Shown: positions 33,164 to 43,791, counted from the first letter of the stretch. The stretch is DNA of 64,000 nt from Endomicrobium proavitum (GCF_001027545.1 NZ_CP009498.1:434001-498000), one strand, 5' to 3'. Program-made: numbers and translations. The notes: generated by a model not told the origin, from the letters alone.

Positions 33164-36100
33164 ATGCCGATTTTAGATTTTTTGCTTCCTAAAAACGGGA
33201 AGAAACAGAAAGTAATTTTGCTGGGTTCCGGCGCGCTGTCTATAGGGCAGGCGGGGGAATTTGATTATTCAGGGTCGCAGGCCGTTAAGGCTTTGGAAGA
33301 AGAAGGGCTTGAGGTTATTATTATCAATCCTAACATTGCTTCCGTGCAAACCAACAGCGGAGCAAACAAAAAAGTTTATCTGTATCCTATAACTCCTTTT
33401 TGGGTAGAAAAAGTTATAAAGATTGAAAAACCGGCGGCAATTATTTCATCTTTCGGCGGGCAGACGTCGCTTAACTGCGTTATAGAACTTGATAAATCGG
33501 GCGTGTTAAAAAAATACGGCGTTAAAGTTTTAGGTACGCAGGTTGACGCTTTGGAAATGTCCGAAGACAGAGATTTGTTTGCAAAACAAATGCAGTCTAT
33601 AAAAGCGCCTATTGCTAAAAGCCACTCCGCTGATACCGTTGAAGACGCGTTAAAAGTTGCGGAAGAAATAGGTTACCCCGTAATTACGCGTTCCGCATTT
33701 GCTTTGGGCGGGCTTGGCTCGGGGCTTGCAAGAACTCCGGCGGAATTAAAAAAATTAACGCAGTCGGCGCTGATGTCTTCTCCGCAGGTGCTTATTGAAA
33801 AATCTCTCCACGGCTGGAAAGAAATAGAGTATGAAGTAATGCGCGACAAAAGCGGCAACTGCATAACTATTTGTAACATGGAAAATTTTGACCCCATGGG
33901 TATTCATACGGGCGATTCAATTGTTATCGCTCCGTGCCAAACAATAAATAATATTGAAAATAACATGATGCGCGATACCGCAATTAAAATTGCGCAAAGC
34001 GTCGGCATCGTCGGCGAGTGCAACGTTCAATATGCGCTAAACCCTAAAGATTACGGGTTTTACGTTATAGAAATTAACGCGCGTCTTTCGCGCTCTTCAG
34101 CGCTGGCAAGTAAAGCTACGGGTTATCCTATAGCTTACATTGCCGCAAAAATAGTTATCGGTTTTGATTTGCTTGAACTTAAAAACCCCGTAACGGGAAC
34201 CACGTCGGCATTTTACGAGCCGTCGCTTGATTACGTAACGCTTAAAGTTCCCCGTTGGGATTTAAGCAAATTTTCCGGCGTTTCAAAGCTTCTCGGCACG
34301 CAGATGAAATCCGTCGGCGAAGTTATGGCTATAGGCAGAAATTTTTGCGAAGTGGTTCAGAAAGCTTTAAGAATGGTAAACGAAAACGAAGAAGGAATTA
34401 CCGTAGGTATTTCCAGAAATTCTACCGATCAGGATTTGGAAAAAGAATTATTAGAGCCTACAAATTTGCGCATATTTGCGGTTTACGAATGTTTTAAGAG
34501 AGGAAAAACTCTTGAATACGTTCACGATAAAACAAAAATAGATTATTGGTTTTTAACGCACGTTCAAAATATTGCAAAAACGGAAAATGAACTTTTGGAA
34601 TTTTTTGCCGTAAAAAATAAAAAAGATTTTGCCGCTAAAGAAGAAATTACAAAAGAATTTAAAAAGCTCGGCAGAGAATATATCCACCGTTTAAAATCTT
34701 GGGGATTTTCGGATTTCCAGCTTACAAAAATATTTTTGTCGGCATACACAACCGGCAAAAATAAACTTACCATAAGGGAAATAAGAAACTTATCGCTTGC
34801 CGTGCGAAAGCTGAGAAAAAATCTTAAAATACAGCCCGTGGTAAAACAAATAGACACAACTTCGTCGGAATACCCTACAAAGTCAAATTACCTCTATCTT
34901 ACTTACGACGGCATTCATAGCGACGTAAACCAGAAGAAAAATAAAAACAGCATAATAACTTTGGGCAGCGGAAGCTACCGCATAGGTTCGTCGTTAGAGT
35001 TTGACTGGTGCTCGGTAATGACAAGCAGTTATTTTAAACAAAAGAAAAACGACAGTGTTATTATTAACTGTAATCCGGAAACCGTTTCAACGGATTTCTC
35101 GGCGTCGGACAGGCTTTATTTTGAAGAGCTTTCTTTTGAGCGCGTTTTAGATATTATAGATTTGGAAAAACCGAAAGGCGTTATAGCCTGCATGGGCGGG
35201 CAAAACCCTAATAATTTAATTCAGCCTTTATCTGAAGTGAAAGTAAATATTTTAGGGCACAGCCAAAAAAGCGTTGACGGCGCGGAAGACCGCGTTAAAT
35301 TTTCCGCCATGCTTGATAAATTCGGCATAGATCAGCCGGATTGGACTTCCGCCACATCAAGAGAAGAAATAGAAAAATTTATTGTAAAAGTCGGCTTTCC
35401 TGTTTTAATACGCCCAAGCTTTGTATTGTCGGGAACGCTTATGAACGTTGCCAACGATCAAAAAAGTTTAGATTATTATTTATCTCTTACAAAAGATATT
35501 TCCGCGGATTTCCCTGTTGTAATTTCCCGCTTTATTCTTGACGCAAAAGAAATAGAGTGCGACGGAATAGCTAAAGACGGCGACGTAATTTTATCTCTTA
35601 TAAGCGAACACGTTGAAAACGCGGGCGTGCATTCCGGCGATGCAACAATGGTGTTTCCGCCGCAGAAATTATATACGCAAACCGTAAACGTTATAAAAGA
35701 CATAACCAGAAAAATTGTTAAAGGTTTAAACCTTAACGGACCTTTCAATATTCAATTTATTGCAAAAGAAAACGACGTGAAAGTTATAGAATGTAACGCG
35801 CGCGCGTCGCGATCTTTTCCGTTTATTTCAAAAGTTTCGGGCACAAACCTTGCGGAGCTTGCGTGTAAAGTTATGAACAATGAAAAAATAAAAGAAATAT
35901 TAATAGATGAAAGTAAAATTCCTCACATAGGCGTTAAAGCGTCAATGTTTAGCTTTCAGCGTTTAGACGGCGCAGACCCCGTTACCGGCGTAGAAATGGC
36001 TTCAACCGGCGAAGTGGGGTGTCTCGGTAAAAACTTCAACCAGTCAATGCTATTGTCTATGGCAGCCACAAAAATTATAAAGCCGAAAAAAGGAATATTG

Positions 36101-36475
36101 CTTAGCACCGGCAGAGAAAAAGATAAAGTTAAGTTTATGGAAGTTATAGATAATATTTACAAACTCGGCGTTCCTGTTTATGCCACAAAAGGAACCGGAG
36201 AGTATTTGCAAAAACACGGATACGAAGTAAATATAGTGCACTGGAACAGAACTCCTCGCGCGGTTGACACAATTATTGACGGAAAAGTTGATTTTGTAAT
36301 AAACATAGCCAAAAACTTAACGGTTGACGAGTTAAAAAATAATTCCGAAATAAGAAAAATTGCGGTAAAGTGCGGCTGCTCAATTCTTACGAATTTAGAA
36401 AAAGCCATAGCGTATCTGCGCGCTTACGATTCTTACGACAGCCTGCAGAATTTAGAAAATTTAATAAGCTTATAA
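33164..36475 (+). CDS. carB: Carbamoyl-phosphate synthase large subunit
   Basis: A 1103-residue CarB made of two homologous ATP-grasp halves. The N-terminal half has LLGSGALSIGQAGEFDYSG near residue 18 and NARLSRSSALASKATGYP near 306; the second half has LGSGSYRIGSSLEFDW near 605 and NARASRSFPFISKVSG near 877. A C-terminal MGS-type allosteric domain carries LSTGREKDK and GVPVYATKGTGEYL near 1005. It makes carbamoyl phosphate for pyrimidine and arginine synthesis. It is slightly longer than the E. coli enzyme, mostly in linkers. The operon position after carA is standard. Confidence 0.97.
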   Translation: MPILDFLLPKNGKKQKVILLGSGALSIGQAGEFDYSGSQAVKALEEEGLEVIIINPNIASVQTNSGANKKVYLYPITPFWVEKVIKIEKPAAIISSFGGQTSLNCVIELDKSGVLKKYGVKVLGTQVDALEMSEDRDLFAKQMQSIKAPIAKSHSADTVEDALKVAEEIGYPVITRSAFALGGLGSGLARTPAELKKLTQSALMSSPQVLIEKSLHGWKEIEYEVMRDKSGNCITICNMENFDPMGIHTGDSIVIAPCQTINNIENNMMRDTAIKIAQSVGIVGECNVQYALNPKDYGFYVIEINARLSRSSALASKATGYPIAYIAAKIVIGFDLLELKNPVTGTTSAFYEPSLDYVTLKVPRWDLSKFSGVSKLLGTQMKSVGEVMAIGRNFCEVVQKALRMVNENEEGITVGISRNSTDQDLEKELLEPTNLRIFAVYECFKRGKTLEYVHDKTKIDYWFLTHVQNIAKTENELLEFFAVKNKKDFAAKEEITKEFKKLGREYIHRLKSWGFSDFQLTKIFLSAYTTGKNKLTIREIRNLSLAVRKLRKNLKIQPVVKQIDTTSSEYPTKSNYLYLTYDGIHSDVNQKKNKNSIITLGSGSYRIGSSLEFDWCSVMTSSYFKQKKNDSVIINCNPETVSTDFSASDRLYFEELSFERVLDIIDLEKPKGVIACMGGQNPNNLIQPLSEVKVNILGHSQKSVDGAEDRVKFSAMLDKFGIDQPDWTSATSREEIEKFIVKVGFPVLIRPSFVLSGTLMNVANDQKSLDYYLSLTKDISADFPVVISRFILDAKEIECDGIAKDGDVILSLISEHVENAGVHSGDATMVFPPQKLYTQTVNVIKDITRKIVKGLNLNGPFNIQFIAKENDVKVIECNARASRSFPFISKVSGTNLAELACKVMNNEKIKEILIDESKIPHIGVKASMFSFQRLDGADPVTGVEMASTGEVGCLGKNFNQSMLLSMAATKIIKPKKGILLSTGREKDKVKFMEVIDNIYKLGVPVYATKGTGEYLQKHGYEVNIVHWNRTPRAVDTIIDGKVDFVINIAKNLTVDELKNNSEIRKIAVKCGCSILTNLEKAIAYLRAYDSYDSLQNLENLISL

Positions 36476-36495
36476 TTTTGTAAAAGGATAACATT

Positions 36496-37866
36496 ATGTG
36501 CGGAATTATCGGCGTAGAAAACAGTAAAGACGCAGCGACTCTTGTGGCCGCGGGGCTTATGACTTTGCAGCACAGAGGCGAAGAATCCGCAGGCATAACA
36601 ATTTCCGGCGACGGAAATATGAAAACTTTTCGCTCTATGGGGCTTGTGGCGCGCTTGGTTAACAGCGACGCGTTAAACAAGCACGAAGGGACTGCCGCAA
36701 TAGGGCATGTTCGCTACACTACGTCCGCAAAAAGCACGCTGATAAACGCGCAGCCGTTTCAAATAGAATGCATACACGGTCAGGTTTCCGTGGTTCATAA
36801 CGGAAACATTACAAATTTTATAAAACTTAGAGATATGCTCTTGAAAAAAGGGGCAATTTTCAGTCATACGTCCGACACCGAAGTTTTCCTTCATTTAATA
36901 GCTATGTCAAAAGGCAATTTTCCAAACGTCGTAGCTAAATCAATGAGCTTGGTTGAAGGCGCGTTTTCTTTGGTAGTTTTAAGAGATAAAACTTTAATCG
37001 GCGCAAGAGACGTTCACGGTTTTAGACCTTTGGTTTTGGGTAAGCTGGATAATTCTTACATTATAGCGTCGGAAAGCGCGGCGGTTGAAGTGCTCGGCGG
37101 AAAGTATATAAGAGATATTGCTCCGGGCGAAATTGTAGTTATAGAAAACGGCAAAATTGTAAAATCTTTCTTTTATAAAAAATCAAAGAAACAATCTACG
37201 TGTATTTTTGAGCAGGTTTATTTTTCAAGACCGGACAGCATAATGTTCGGGCAAACGGTAAAATCCGCGCGCATGAAAATGGGTCAGCTTTTAGCCCGTC
37301 AAATGAAAGGCGTTAAGGCGGATCTTGTTATGCCGGTTCCGGATACGGGTTATTACGCGGCGCTCGGTTTTTCAAGAGAATCGGGAATTTTGTTTGAACA
37401 AGGTTTTGTAAGAAATCATTATTTGGGACGTTCTTTTATTAAGCCGGCGCAAAATTTAAGAGATTTAACCGCAAAACTTAAACTTCGTCCGATAAGAGAA
37501 GTTGTAAGCGGCAAAGAGATAATTGTTATAGACGATTCTATTGTCAGAGGAACAACTTCCCGCAGAATGATAAACGCTCTTAAAGAAGCCGGCGCAAAAA
37601 AAATACATTTTGTTTTATCGTGTCCGCCGATAATAGGTTCGTGTTATTACGGCATAGACACTCCGACAAAAAATCATTTAATAGCCGCAAACCAAGCAAC
37701 AGATCAAATAAGAAAATATTTGGGCGTAGAAACGCTTACGTTTTTAAATTTACACAACATGGTGAAAGCCTGCCGCGGCGAAAAAGACAACGTTTTCTGC
37801 ACAGGCTGCTTTACCGGAAAATATCCTACAAAAATTTCTAAAGATACTTATAAAGAAGGGTGTTAG
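36496..37866 (+). CDS. purF: Amidophosphoribosyltransferase
   Basis: The 456-residue enzyme begins MCGIIGVE, so Cys2 becomes the N-terminal glutaminase nucleophile with no propeptide. The PRPP-binding motif EIIVIDDSIVRGTTSRRM is near residue 340. Cysteines near the C-terminus (ACRGEKDNVFCTGCFTG) together with others suggest a structural 4Fe-4S cluster as in the Bacillus type. It carries out the first committed step of purine synthesis. It follows carB by 20 bases with its own AAAGGA site, so it is probably cotranscribed. Confidence 0.96.
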   Translation: MCGIIGVENSKDAATLVAAGLMTLQHRGEESAGITISGDGNMKTFRSMGLVARLVNSDALNKHEGTAAIGHVRYTTSAKSTLINAQPFQIECIHGQVSVVHNGNITNFIKLRDMLLKKGAIFSHTSDTEVFLHLIAMSKGNFPNVVAKSMSLVEGAFSLVVLRDKTLIGARDVHGFRPLVLGKLDNSYIIASESAAVEVLGGKYIRDIAPGEIVVIENGKIVKSFFYKKSKKQSTCIFEQVYFSRPDSIMFGQTVKSARMKMGQLLARQMKGVKADLVMPVPDTGYYAALGFSRESGILFEQGFVRNHYLGRSFIKPAQNLRDLTAKLKLRPIREVVSGKEIIVIDDSIVRGTTSRRMINALKEAGAKKIHFVLSCPPIIGSCYYGIDTPTKNHLIAANQATDQIRKYLGVETLTFLNLHNMVKACRGEKDNVFCTGCFTGKYPTKISKDTYKEGC

Positions 37867-37937
37867 TAACGGCAATTACGAATTAGGAATTACTAATTAT
37901 AAATTTTGAAAAGACATTTAAAATAGAGGCGGAGTTT

Positions 37938-39527
37938 ATGGCGAAATTTATTTTTATTACCGGCGGGGTAGTTAGTTCGCTTGGCAAGGGAATTTCAGGG
38001 GCAAGCATAGGCAAGCTTTTGCAGCTTAGCGGGTTTAAGGTTAATATGGTTAAGTTTGACCCGTATATCAACGTTGATCCGGGAACTATGAACCCGTATC
38101 AGCACGGAGAGGTTTACGTAACCACCGACGGAGCGGAGTCGGATTTGGATTTGGGCACTTACGAAAGGTTTCTTGACATATACACCACAAAAGCCAACAC
38201 AAACACCTCCGGCGATATTTATCAAACCGTAATTAATCGCGAAAGACGCGGAGATTACGACGGAGCTACCGTTCAGGTAATTCCTCATATAACGGATGAA
38301 ATTAAAAGCAGATTTTTCGCCTCAAGCAAAGGCTACGACATTACTATAATTGAAATCGGCGGCACCGTGGGCGACATTGAAGGTTTGCCTTTTATGGAAG
38401 CTGTGCGCCAGTTTCAGCTTGAAAATAAAAAAGACGTGTTCAGTATTCACGTTTCATATATTCCTTACATTGCAGGCGCGCACGAGTTAAAAACAAAACC
38501 TACGCAGCATTCCGTTACAAAATTAAGAGAAATCGGAATATCTCCGGATATGATAATTTGCAGAACGGAATATTCTCTTGACGAAGGCATGAAGAAAAAA
38601 CTTTCGCTTTTCTGCAACGTTAAAGAAGAAAACGTTGTGGAAGCAAAAGACGCGGCGTCAATATATTTTATACCGCAGGCTCTTTACAATCAAAACGTTG
38701 ACAAAATTATTATCAAACAACTAAATATTAAACCTAAAAAGAAGTTTGACGCAACTTGGTTTAAGAAAATTAAAGAAATCGCAAAATACAAAAAAGAAGT
38801 GAAAATTGCCGTTGTCGGAAAATATGCGGATTTAAAAGACGCGTACAAATCTATAGACGAGTCTTTAAATATTGCGGCGTGGTCGCTGGGCGCAAAAGCA
38901 AAAGTTGATTATTTAGGCGCGGAAGATAAAAATTTAGCTGCAAAATTAAAAGGCTATAATGCAATTTTAGTTCCGGGCGGTTTTGGAAACAGGGGTATTG
39001 AGGGCAAAATTAAATCAATTACTTACGCGCGTCAAAACAATATTCCGTTTTTGGGAATATGTCTTGGCATGCAGTGCAGCGTTATAGAAGCGTCGCGCAA
39101 TTTAGCGGGTTTTGATAACGCCAACTCAACCGAGTTTGACGAAAAAGCAAAACATCCCGTAATTAAAATTTTAGACGAACAAAGAAACGTTAAATACCGC
39201 GGCGGCACAATGCGTTTGGGCAATTATAAATCCGAAATTAAGAAGGGAACGCGCATACATTCTTTATACGGTAAAACGGAAATAGAAGAAAGACACAGGC
39301 ACAGATATGAAGTAAATCCAGAATATATTTCCGCTCTTGAAAAAAAAGGATTTATTGTTACGGGATATCATAAAGGCATACTTCCGGAAACAATTGAAAT
39401 TCCCAAACACCCGTTTTTTATAGGCGTGCAGTTTCATCCGGAATTCGGCTCGCGTCCTATGAAACCGCACCCTTTGTTTAAAGGTTTTGTAGAAGCTGCA
39501 ATAAAAAACGCAAAATCCAAGCGGTAA
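37938..39527 (+). CDS. pyrG: CTP synthase
   Basis: A 529-residue CTP synthase. The synthetase domain starts KFIFITGGVVSSLGKGISGA and includes KFDPYINVDPGTMNPYQHGE near residue 40. The C-terminal glutaminase domain has the nucleophile Cys in FLGICLGMQCSVIEAS near 375 and His/Glu in GVQFHPEFGSRP near 503. It aminates UTP with glutamine. It is the last of four glutamine-consuming enzymes in a row. AGGCGGAG precedes the ATG. Confidence 0.97.
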   Translation: MAKFIFITGGVVSSLGKGISGASIGKLLQLSGFKVNMVKFDPYINVDPGTMNPYQHGEVYVTTDGAESDLDLGTYERFLDIYTTKANTNTSGDIYQTVINRERRGDYDGATVQVIPHITDEIKSRFFASSKGYDITIIEIGGTVGDIEGLPFMEAVRQFQLENKKDVFSIHVSYIPYIAGAHELKTKPTQHSVTKLREIGISPDMIICRTEYSLDEGMKKKLSLFCNVKEENVVEAKDAASIYFIPQALYNQNVDKIIIKQLNIKPKKKFDATWFKKIKEIAKYKKEVKIAVVGKYADLKDAYKSIDESLNIAAWSLGAKAKVDYLGAEDKNLAAKLKGYNAILVPGGFGNRGIEGKIKSITYARQNNIPFLGICLGMQCSVIEASRNLAGFDNANSTEFDEKAKHPVIKILDEQRNVKYRGGTMRLGNYKSEIKKGTRIHSLYGKTEIEERHRHRYEVNPEYISALEKKGFIVTGYHKGILPETIEIPKHPFFIGVQFHPEFGSRPMKPHPLFKGFVEAAIKNAKSKR

Positions 39528-39593
39528 ATTTTTCTGCTGTATTTTTTATGCCGCAACATTGCCGTGCATTGCGTAAAACTGTAACTTTTTATA

Positions 39594-39621
39594 TTGAATT
39601 GGCGTCAGATAACTGTATTAT
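39594..39621 (+). promoter_or_regulatory. Probable promoter of autotransporter 1
   Basis: TTGAAT (39594-39599) and TATTAT (39616-39621) are 16 bases apart in the 190-base gap after pyrG. The transcript would have a leader of about 90 bases. Nothing else distinctive is seen in the gap. Confidence 0.5.
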
Positions 39622-39717
39622 GCGGTAATAAATCAAAATATTAAAAAACTAATTGTGTTAAAAATGAAATTAGGCGCGTTTCGTTTGTAAAACAAACAGT
39701 TTAAAAAGGTAAAACCA

Positions 39718-42700
39718 ATGAAAAAGTTTTTAAATTATATATCGGATGTTATTGCGGGAAAAAGCAAAGCCTTAAAAGTTGTTGCTTTTTCCTTATTTCT
39801 TTTAGTTTCAACTTTGTTTTTGGCGGCGCCAAAAACCTACGCCCAAATATATTTAGATGATATGATAGCGCAAAATTATTCATATGTAGTAGGTAGCAGC
39901 GGAATAGCTGCTCTACCTTGGTGGCATAATTTTATAGGAGCGCTTAATGTAAATAGTATAGGCGGTTACGTTCAATATTATAATTTGATAAATAAAAACA
40001 TAAGTTTATTAAGCAATACGCTAACGAGCGGAGATTTCGGAACCGCGGCGCAAGGCGGCGGGTTGTTTGTAGGCGGATCGGTATCCGCCGGAGAAGATCA
40101 TTCTCTTCCTCCTGCTATGTGGGAGCAATTGGTCAGCGGCGGTGAAGTGGTGGTAAACATAATATCGTCACCGTCAATAATAAACTTTACAAGCAATACG
40201 CTAACAAGCGGGGATTTCGGAACTGCAGCGCAAGGCGGCGGGTTGTTTGTAGGCGGCGCGGTGTCTGCCGGTATCAATTATACCAGCCTTGTCAGCTCTT
40301 TCGGTTTTGCCAGCAACGGTATGGCAACGGTAAACATTACATTGTCAACAGTAAACTTTACAGGTAATACGCTAACAGCAGGGGTTAATGATCAAGGAAA
40401 TCCCCCTAATGGAGCTGCAGCGCAAGGCGGCGGGTTATTTGTAGGCGGCGCGGTGTCTGCCGGCAACTATTCTATTGAGGCAAACAGTTCCGCCAGCAGC
40501 TCTACGGCGGTGGTAAACTTTACATCGTCAACAGTAAACTTTACAGGTAATACGCTAACAGCGGGGAATGCTAATAACCCGTGGAATCCCGGCGAGAATA
40601 GAAGAGCAGCGCAAGGCGGAGGATTGTTCGTAGGCGGCGCGGTATCTGCCGGCTTCGGCGCCGATGCTATGGATGCGGTGAATTTTAGCAGCAGCGGTAC
40701 GGCGATAGCAGCTTTCACAGATTCAATAATTAATGTAGGCAACAACTCAGCAATGCAAGGCGGGGGATTATTTGTTGGCGGTTCCGTGGCAGGAGGAAGC
40801 TCAAGGGAGGGGCGTAATTACGCAACCAATGGTATTGCGCAATTAACTTTTACAGGCTCAACGGTAACAATATACGGTAACAATGCAGGCGAAGGCGGAG
40901 GAATATACATAACAGGGAATTCAGGTGATTATGGAGCTAATTATGCCGCTGACGGATGGGCAAGTATAATATTTGAAAACTCTGCAGTATCAATATCAAA
41001 CAACACAGCGCAATATGGAGCGGCAATATTTGCCGTAAACGGAGCAAGCATAACATTTGATAATAACACAAGCGTAGAATTTTTATGGAACAATTCTCTC
41101 TACGGCAATGGCGTAGTGGATTTCCAGAACGCGCCGAATTTCGGTTTGCAAAATGCAAATATAACCAAAGCAATAGGCAACCAATCCAACAACGGCGGAT
41201 TTTTATATTTAGTAAATCAAGGGACATGGACGTTTACAAATGCAGAAATGTCATCAAACACAGCGCGGGGCGGTCAAGGCGGAGCTCTATATTTAAGTAA
41301 TACAAACGTAGTATTTAACGAGGAAAGCACACTTAGTTATAATACGGCAACCTCTGTAGGCGGAGCGGTATTTGCCAACAACACAATATTAACAATAAAG
41401 AATGCAGTAATGACGTTTATGAATAATAAATCATTGTTAGGCGGAGCAGTTTACGCAAGCAACGGCTCAAGTATAACATTGTCGGGAAGAGGAAGTTTTA
41501 TAGGCAATGAGGCGAATGCCTCCTCGGGAGCAGCAATCTACATAACAGGCGGCAGCACAGTAACAGTAGAAGCCGCAAGCGGCGATATACTATTTACGGG
41601 CAATAAAGCCGCAGGAACGCCAAACGATATATACGCAGACAACAACACGCAGCTAAACTTAATAACCTCCGGAACAAACACAATAAGCTTAGCCGGAGGA
41701 ATATTAAGCAACGCAGCGGGCACAGGAATAGTTGTCAATAAAACCGGAGCAGGAACATTATTACTTGGAGGCGACAACGTAGTTTACGGCGACTTCATAG
41801 CCACGGAAGGAAAAGTAGGGCTGATAAGTAACGCAAGCTACACCGGCAATAGTTTAATATTGACAGGCGCGGAATTTGACATGACCGATGATGATGCAAG
41901 CCGCGTAAATATAGCAAGCGTAACAACGTTTACAAGTATAACAAAAGCAACAATGGGAATATTCGCCAACGGGGAAAACGACACTGTGTACGCAGGCAGC
42001 GCAACAATAGACGGAGCGTTGTATATAAAAACCGGTTTAGGCGATTACGGCACACAAAAAACATACGATTTAATAATATCAACAACGTTTGGAATAAACC
42101 AAATATACGGCGTATTTGCGTCAAGCGCAATAAGCAACACAACATTACAATATACGTTAGATTACAGCAATCCGGGAATAGTAAGATTAACTGTAGCGGG
42201 GGGAGCGGCACAAAGTAACTTTGCGGCAATAAAGCAATTAACGCCTAACCAAAGAGAAGTGGCAAAAACGTGGGACAGCTTGTCTGTAATACTGTCAAGC
42301 GGGGACTTGTTGAATGTAATGAACGGAGCATGGAATAACACAACAACGGACGAAGAAAAGAAAGGAGCGTTAAACATAGCGTCAGGCTATTTTTTAAGCA
42401 ACGTAATAAAGTCGGCAGCGTTAGACAGCGACAATAACGAGTTGTATAACAGAATAAAAAGCAATGCGCAAAGCGAGAATTCCAAAGCGGCAATATGGAC
42501 GCAGGCAACAGGGGCAAGCGCAAAGTTTGGCAGAGATAAAAACAGTTTAGAAGAATACACAGATGGCAGGTATGGAGCAACGGCAGGCATTGACGTTCAT
42601 CTTGGAGCAGGCAATGTAATGTTGGGAATATACGCAGATTATAAAGACCATTCAATAAGCGAAAAAAACAGTAAAGCAACGCTCAACAAAATAGGCGGCG

Positions 42701-43791
42701 GGTTATACGGCGGATATGTATCGGATGAATGGGAAATTAAAACAATAATAAGCGCAAGCAAAGATAAGTATGAAACGTCAAGATATATAGAATTGAGCAA
42801 ATATTTGCCTTTATACGCGGATAGAATAGCAAATGCAAGTTATGAAGGCATGACAATAGGGGCAGACATAGAAGGAGCATTAAAAATAAAAATAAGCAAT
42901 AACACAACCTTCAAACCATATATAGGCGTGGAAGTAAAGAACGCGCAGTATGATAGCTTCAAAGAAACGGGCGCAAGCGGACTAAACTTAAATGTAGCGG
43001 CGGGCAATTATTTAAGAAGCGTCGCAAGATTAGGCTCCGGAGTAAGTTATGACAACAAAACGTGGGCAGGATATATAGATTTTGAAGGGAAGTTTTTGCT
43101 TATCGGAGCAATGACGGAAATAAAAAGCATGTTTGAAAATACTGAATTAGAGTTTACTAGCCGCGGATACAGCGAAGGAGTAGTTGCCTGCGGAGTTGGA
43201 ATAGGCGGGTCTGTTAGAATAACAGAATGGTTGAAACTCTTTGTAAACGGCAATTTTTACAGGTCTAATAAGTTTACAAATTTATACGGCAACGCAGGGC
43301 TGAACTTTAGCTTTGGCAGTGTAACAAACAAGGGTTCAAATCAACCAAACTCTAAACAAGAACCTGCGCCAACGCCTGCACCTGAGCGCAGTTATAATGA
43401 TGACGATTTATCCGATGAGTTACGAAACGCCCTTAGCGGTGGTGCAGCCGGCAATGTTTCAACACAGCCAACCCCTAAACCTGCGCCAACGCCTGCACCT
43501 GAGCGCAGTTATAATGATGACGATTTATCCGATGAGTTACGAAACGCCCTTAGCGGTGGTGCAACCGGCAATGTTTCAACACAGCCAACCCCTAAACCTG
43601 CGCCAACGCCTGCACCTGAACGCAGTTATAATGATGACGATTTGTCTGATGAGTTACGAAACGCTCTTAGCGGCGGTGCAACCGGCAATGTTTCAACACA
43701 GCCAACCCCTAAACCTGCGCCAACGCCTACGCCTGAACGCAGTTATAACGAGGATGATTTGTCTGATGATTTGCGAAATGCTCTTAGGTGA
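39718..43791 (+). CDS. Giant Pmp-like autotransporter with C-terminal 39-residue repeats
   Basis: A 1357-residue surface protein. An extended signal peptide ends near KTYAQ (about residue 42). Residues about 50-800 form a beta-helix passenger rich in the chlamydial Pmp-type motifs GGGLFVGG, GGAVYA and FTGN/FTSN, including about five imperfect repeats of 60-65 residues. A passenger-barrel junction and autotransporter beta-barrel occupy about 915-1202 (AAIWTQATGASAKFG to AGLNFSFGSV). After the barrel come four Pro-rich/acidic repeats of 39 residues (about 1216-1357) with core SYNDDDLSDELRNALSGG. Barrels normally end the protein, so this tail is unusual. Codons such as ACA, ATA and GCA dominate, unlike the neighbours. 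Role: presumably adhesion or surface variation. Confidence 0.85.
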   Translation: MKKFLNYISDVIAGKSKALKVVAFSLFLLVSTLFLAAPKTYAQIYLDDMIAQNYSYVVGSSGIAALPWWHNFIGALNVNSIGGYVQYYNLINKNISLLSNTLTSGDFGTAAQGGGLFVGGSVSAGEDHSLPPAMWEQLVSGGEVVVNIISSPSIINFTSNTLTSGDFGTAAQGGGLFVGGAVSAGINYTSLVSSFGFASNGMATVNITLSTVNFTGNTLTAGVNDQGNPPNGAAAQGGGLFVGGAVSAGNYSIEANSSASSSTAVVNFTSSTVNFTGNTLTAGNANNPWNPGENRRAAQGGGLFVGGAVSAGFGADAMDAVNFSSSGTAIAAFTDSIINVGNNSAMQGGGLFVGGSVAGGSSREGRNYATNGIAQLTFTGSTVTIYGNNAGEGGGIYITGNSGDYGANYAADGWASIIFENSAVSISNNTAQYGAAIFAVNGASITFDNNTSVEFLWNNSLYGNGVVDFQNAPNFGLQNANITKAIGNQSNNGGFLYLVNQGTWTFTNAEMSSNTARGGQGGALYLSNTNVVFNEESTLSYNTATSVGGAVFANNTILTIKNAVMTFMNNKSLLGGAVYASNGSSITLSGRGSFIGNEANASSGAAIYITGGSTVTVEAASGDILFTGNKAAGTPNDIYADNNTQLNLITSGTNTISLAGGILSNAAGTGIVVNKTGAGTLLLGGDNVVYGDFIATEGKVGLISNASYTGNSLILTGAEFDMTDDDASRVNIASVTTFTSITKATMGIFANGENDTVYAGSATIDGALYIKTGLGDYGTQKTYDLIISTTFGINQIYGVFASSAISNTTLQYTLDYSNPGIVRLTVAGGAAQSNFAAIKQLTPNQREVAKTWDSLSVILSSGDLLNVMNGAWNNTTTDEEKKGALNIASGYFLSNVIKSAALDSDNNELYNRIKSNAQSENSKAAIWTQATGASAKFGRDKNSLEEYTDGRYGATAGIDVHLGAGNVMLGIYADYKDHSISEKNSKATLNKIGGGLYGGYVSDEWEIKTIISASKDKYETSRYIELSKYLPLYADRIANASYEGMTIGADIEGALKIKISNNTTFKPYIGVEVKNAQYDSFKETGASGLNLNVAAGNYLRSVARLGSGVSYDNKTWAGYIDFEGKFLLIGAMTEIKSMFENTELEFTSRGYSEGVVACGVGIGGSVRITEWLKLFVNGNFYRSNKFTNLYGNAGLNFSFGSVTNKGSNQPNSKQEPAPTPAPERSYNDDDLSDELRNALSGGAAGNVSTQPTPKPAPTPAPERSYNDDDLSDELRNALSGGATGNVSTQPTPKPAPTPAPERSYNDDDLSDELRNALSGGATGNVSTQPTPKPAPTPTPERSYNEDDLSDDLRNALR
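43363..43791 (+). repeat. Four in-frame 117-bp repeats at the end of autotransporter 1
   Basis: Copies begin at 43363, 43480, 43597 and 43714 with an exact 117-base (39-codon) period; the last stops after 78 bases at the stop codon. Copies 1 and 2 differ by very few bases, which points to recent slippage or unequal recombination. Encoded core: PAPTPAPERSYNDDDLSDEL. Confidence 0.95.
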
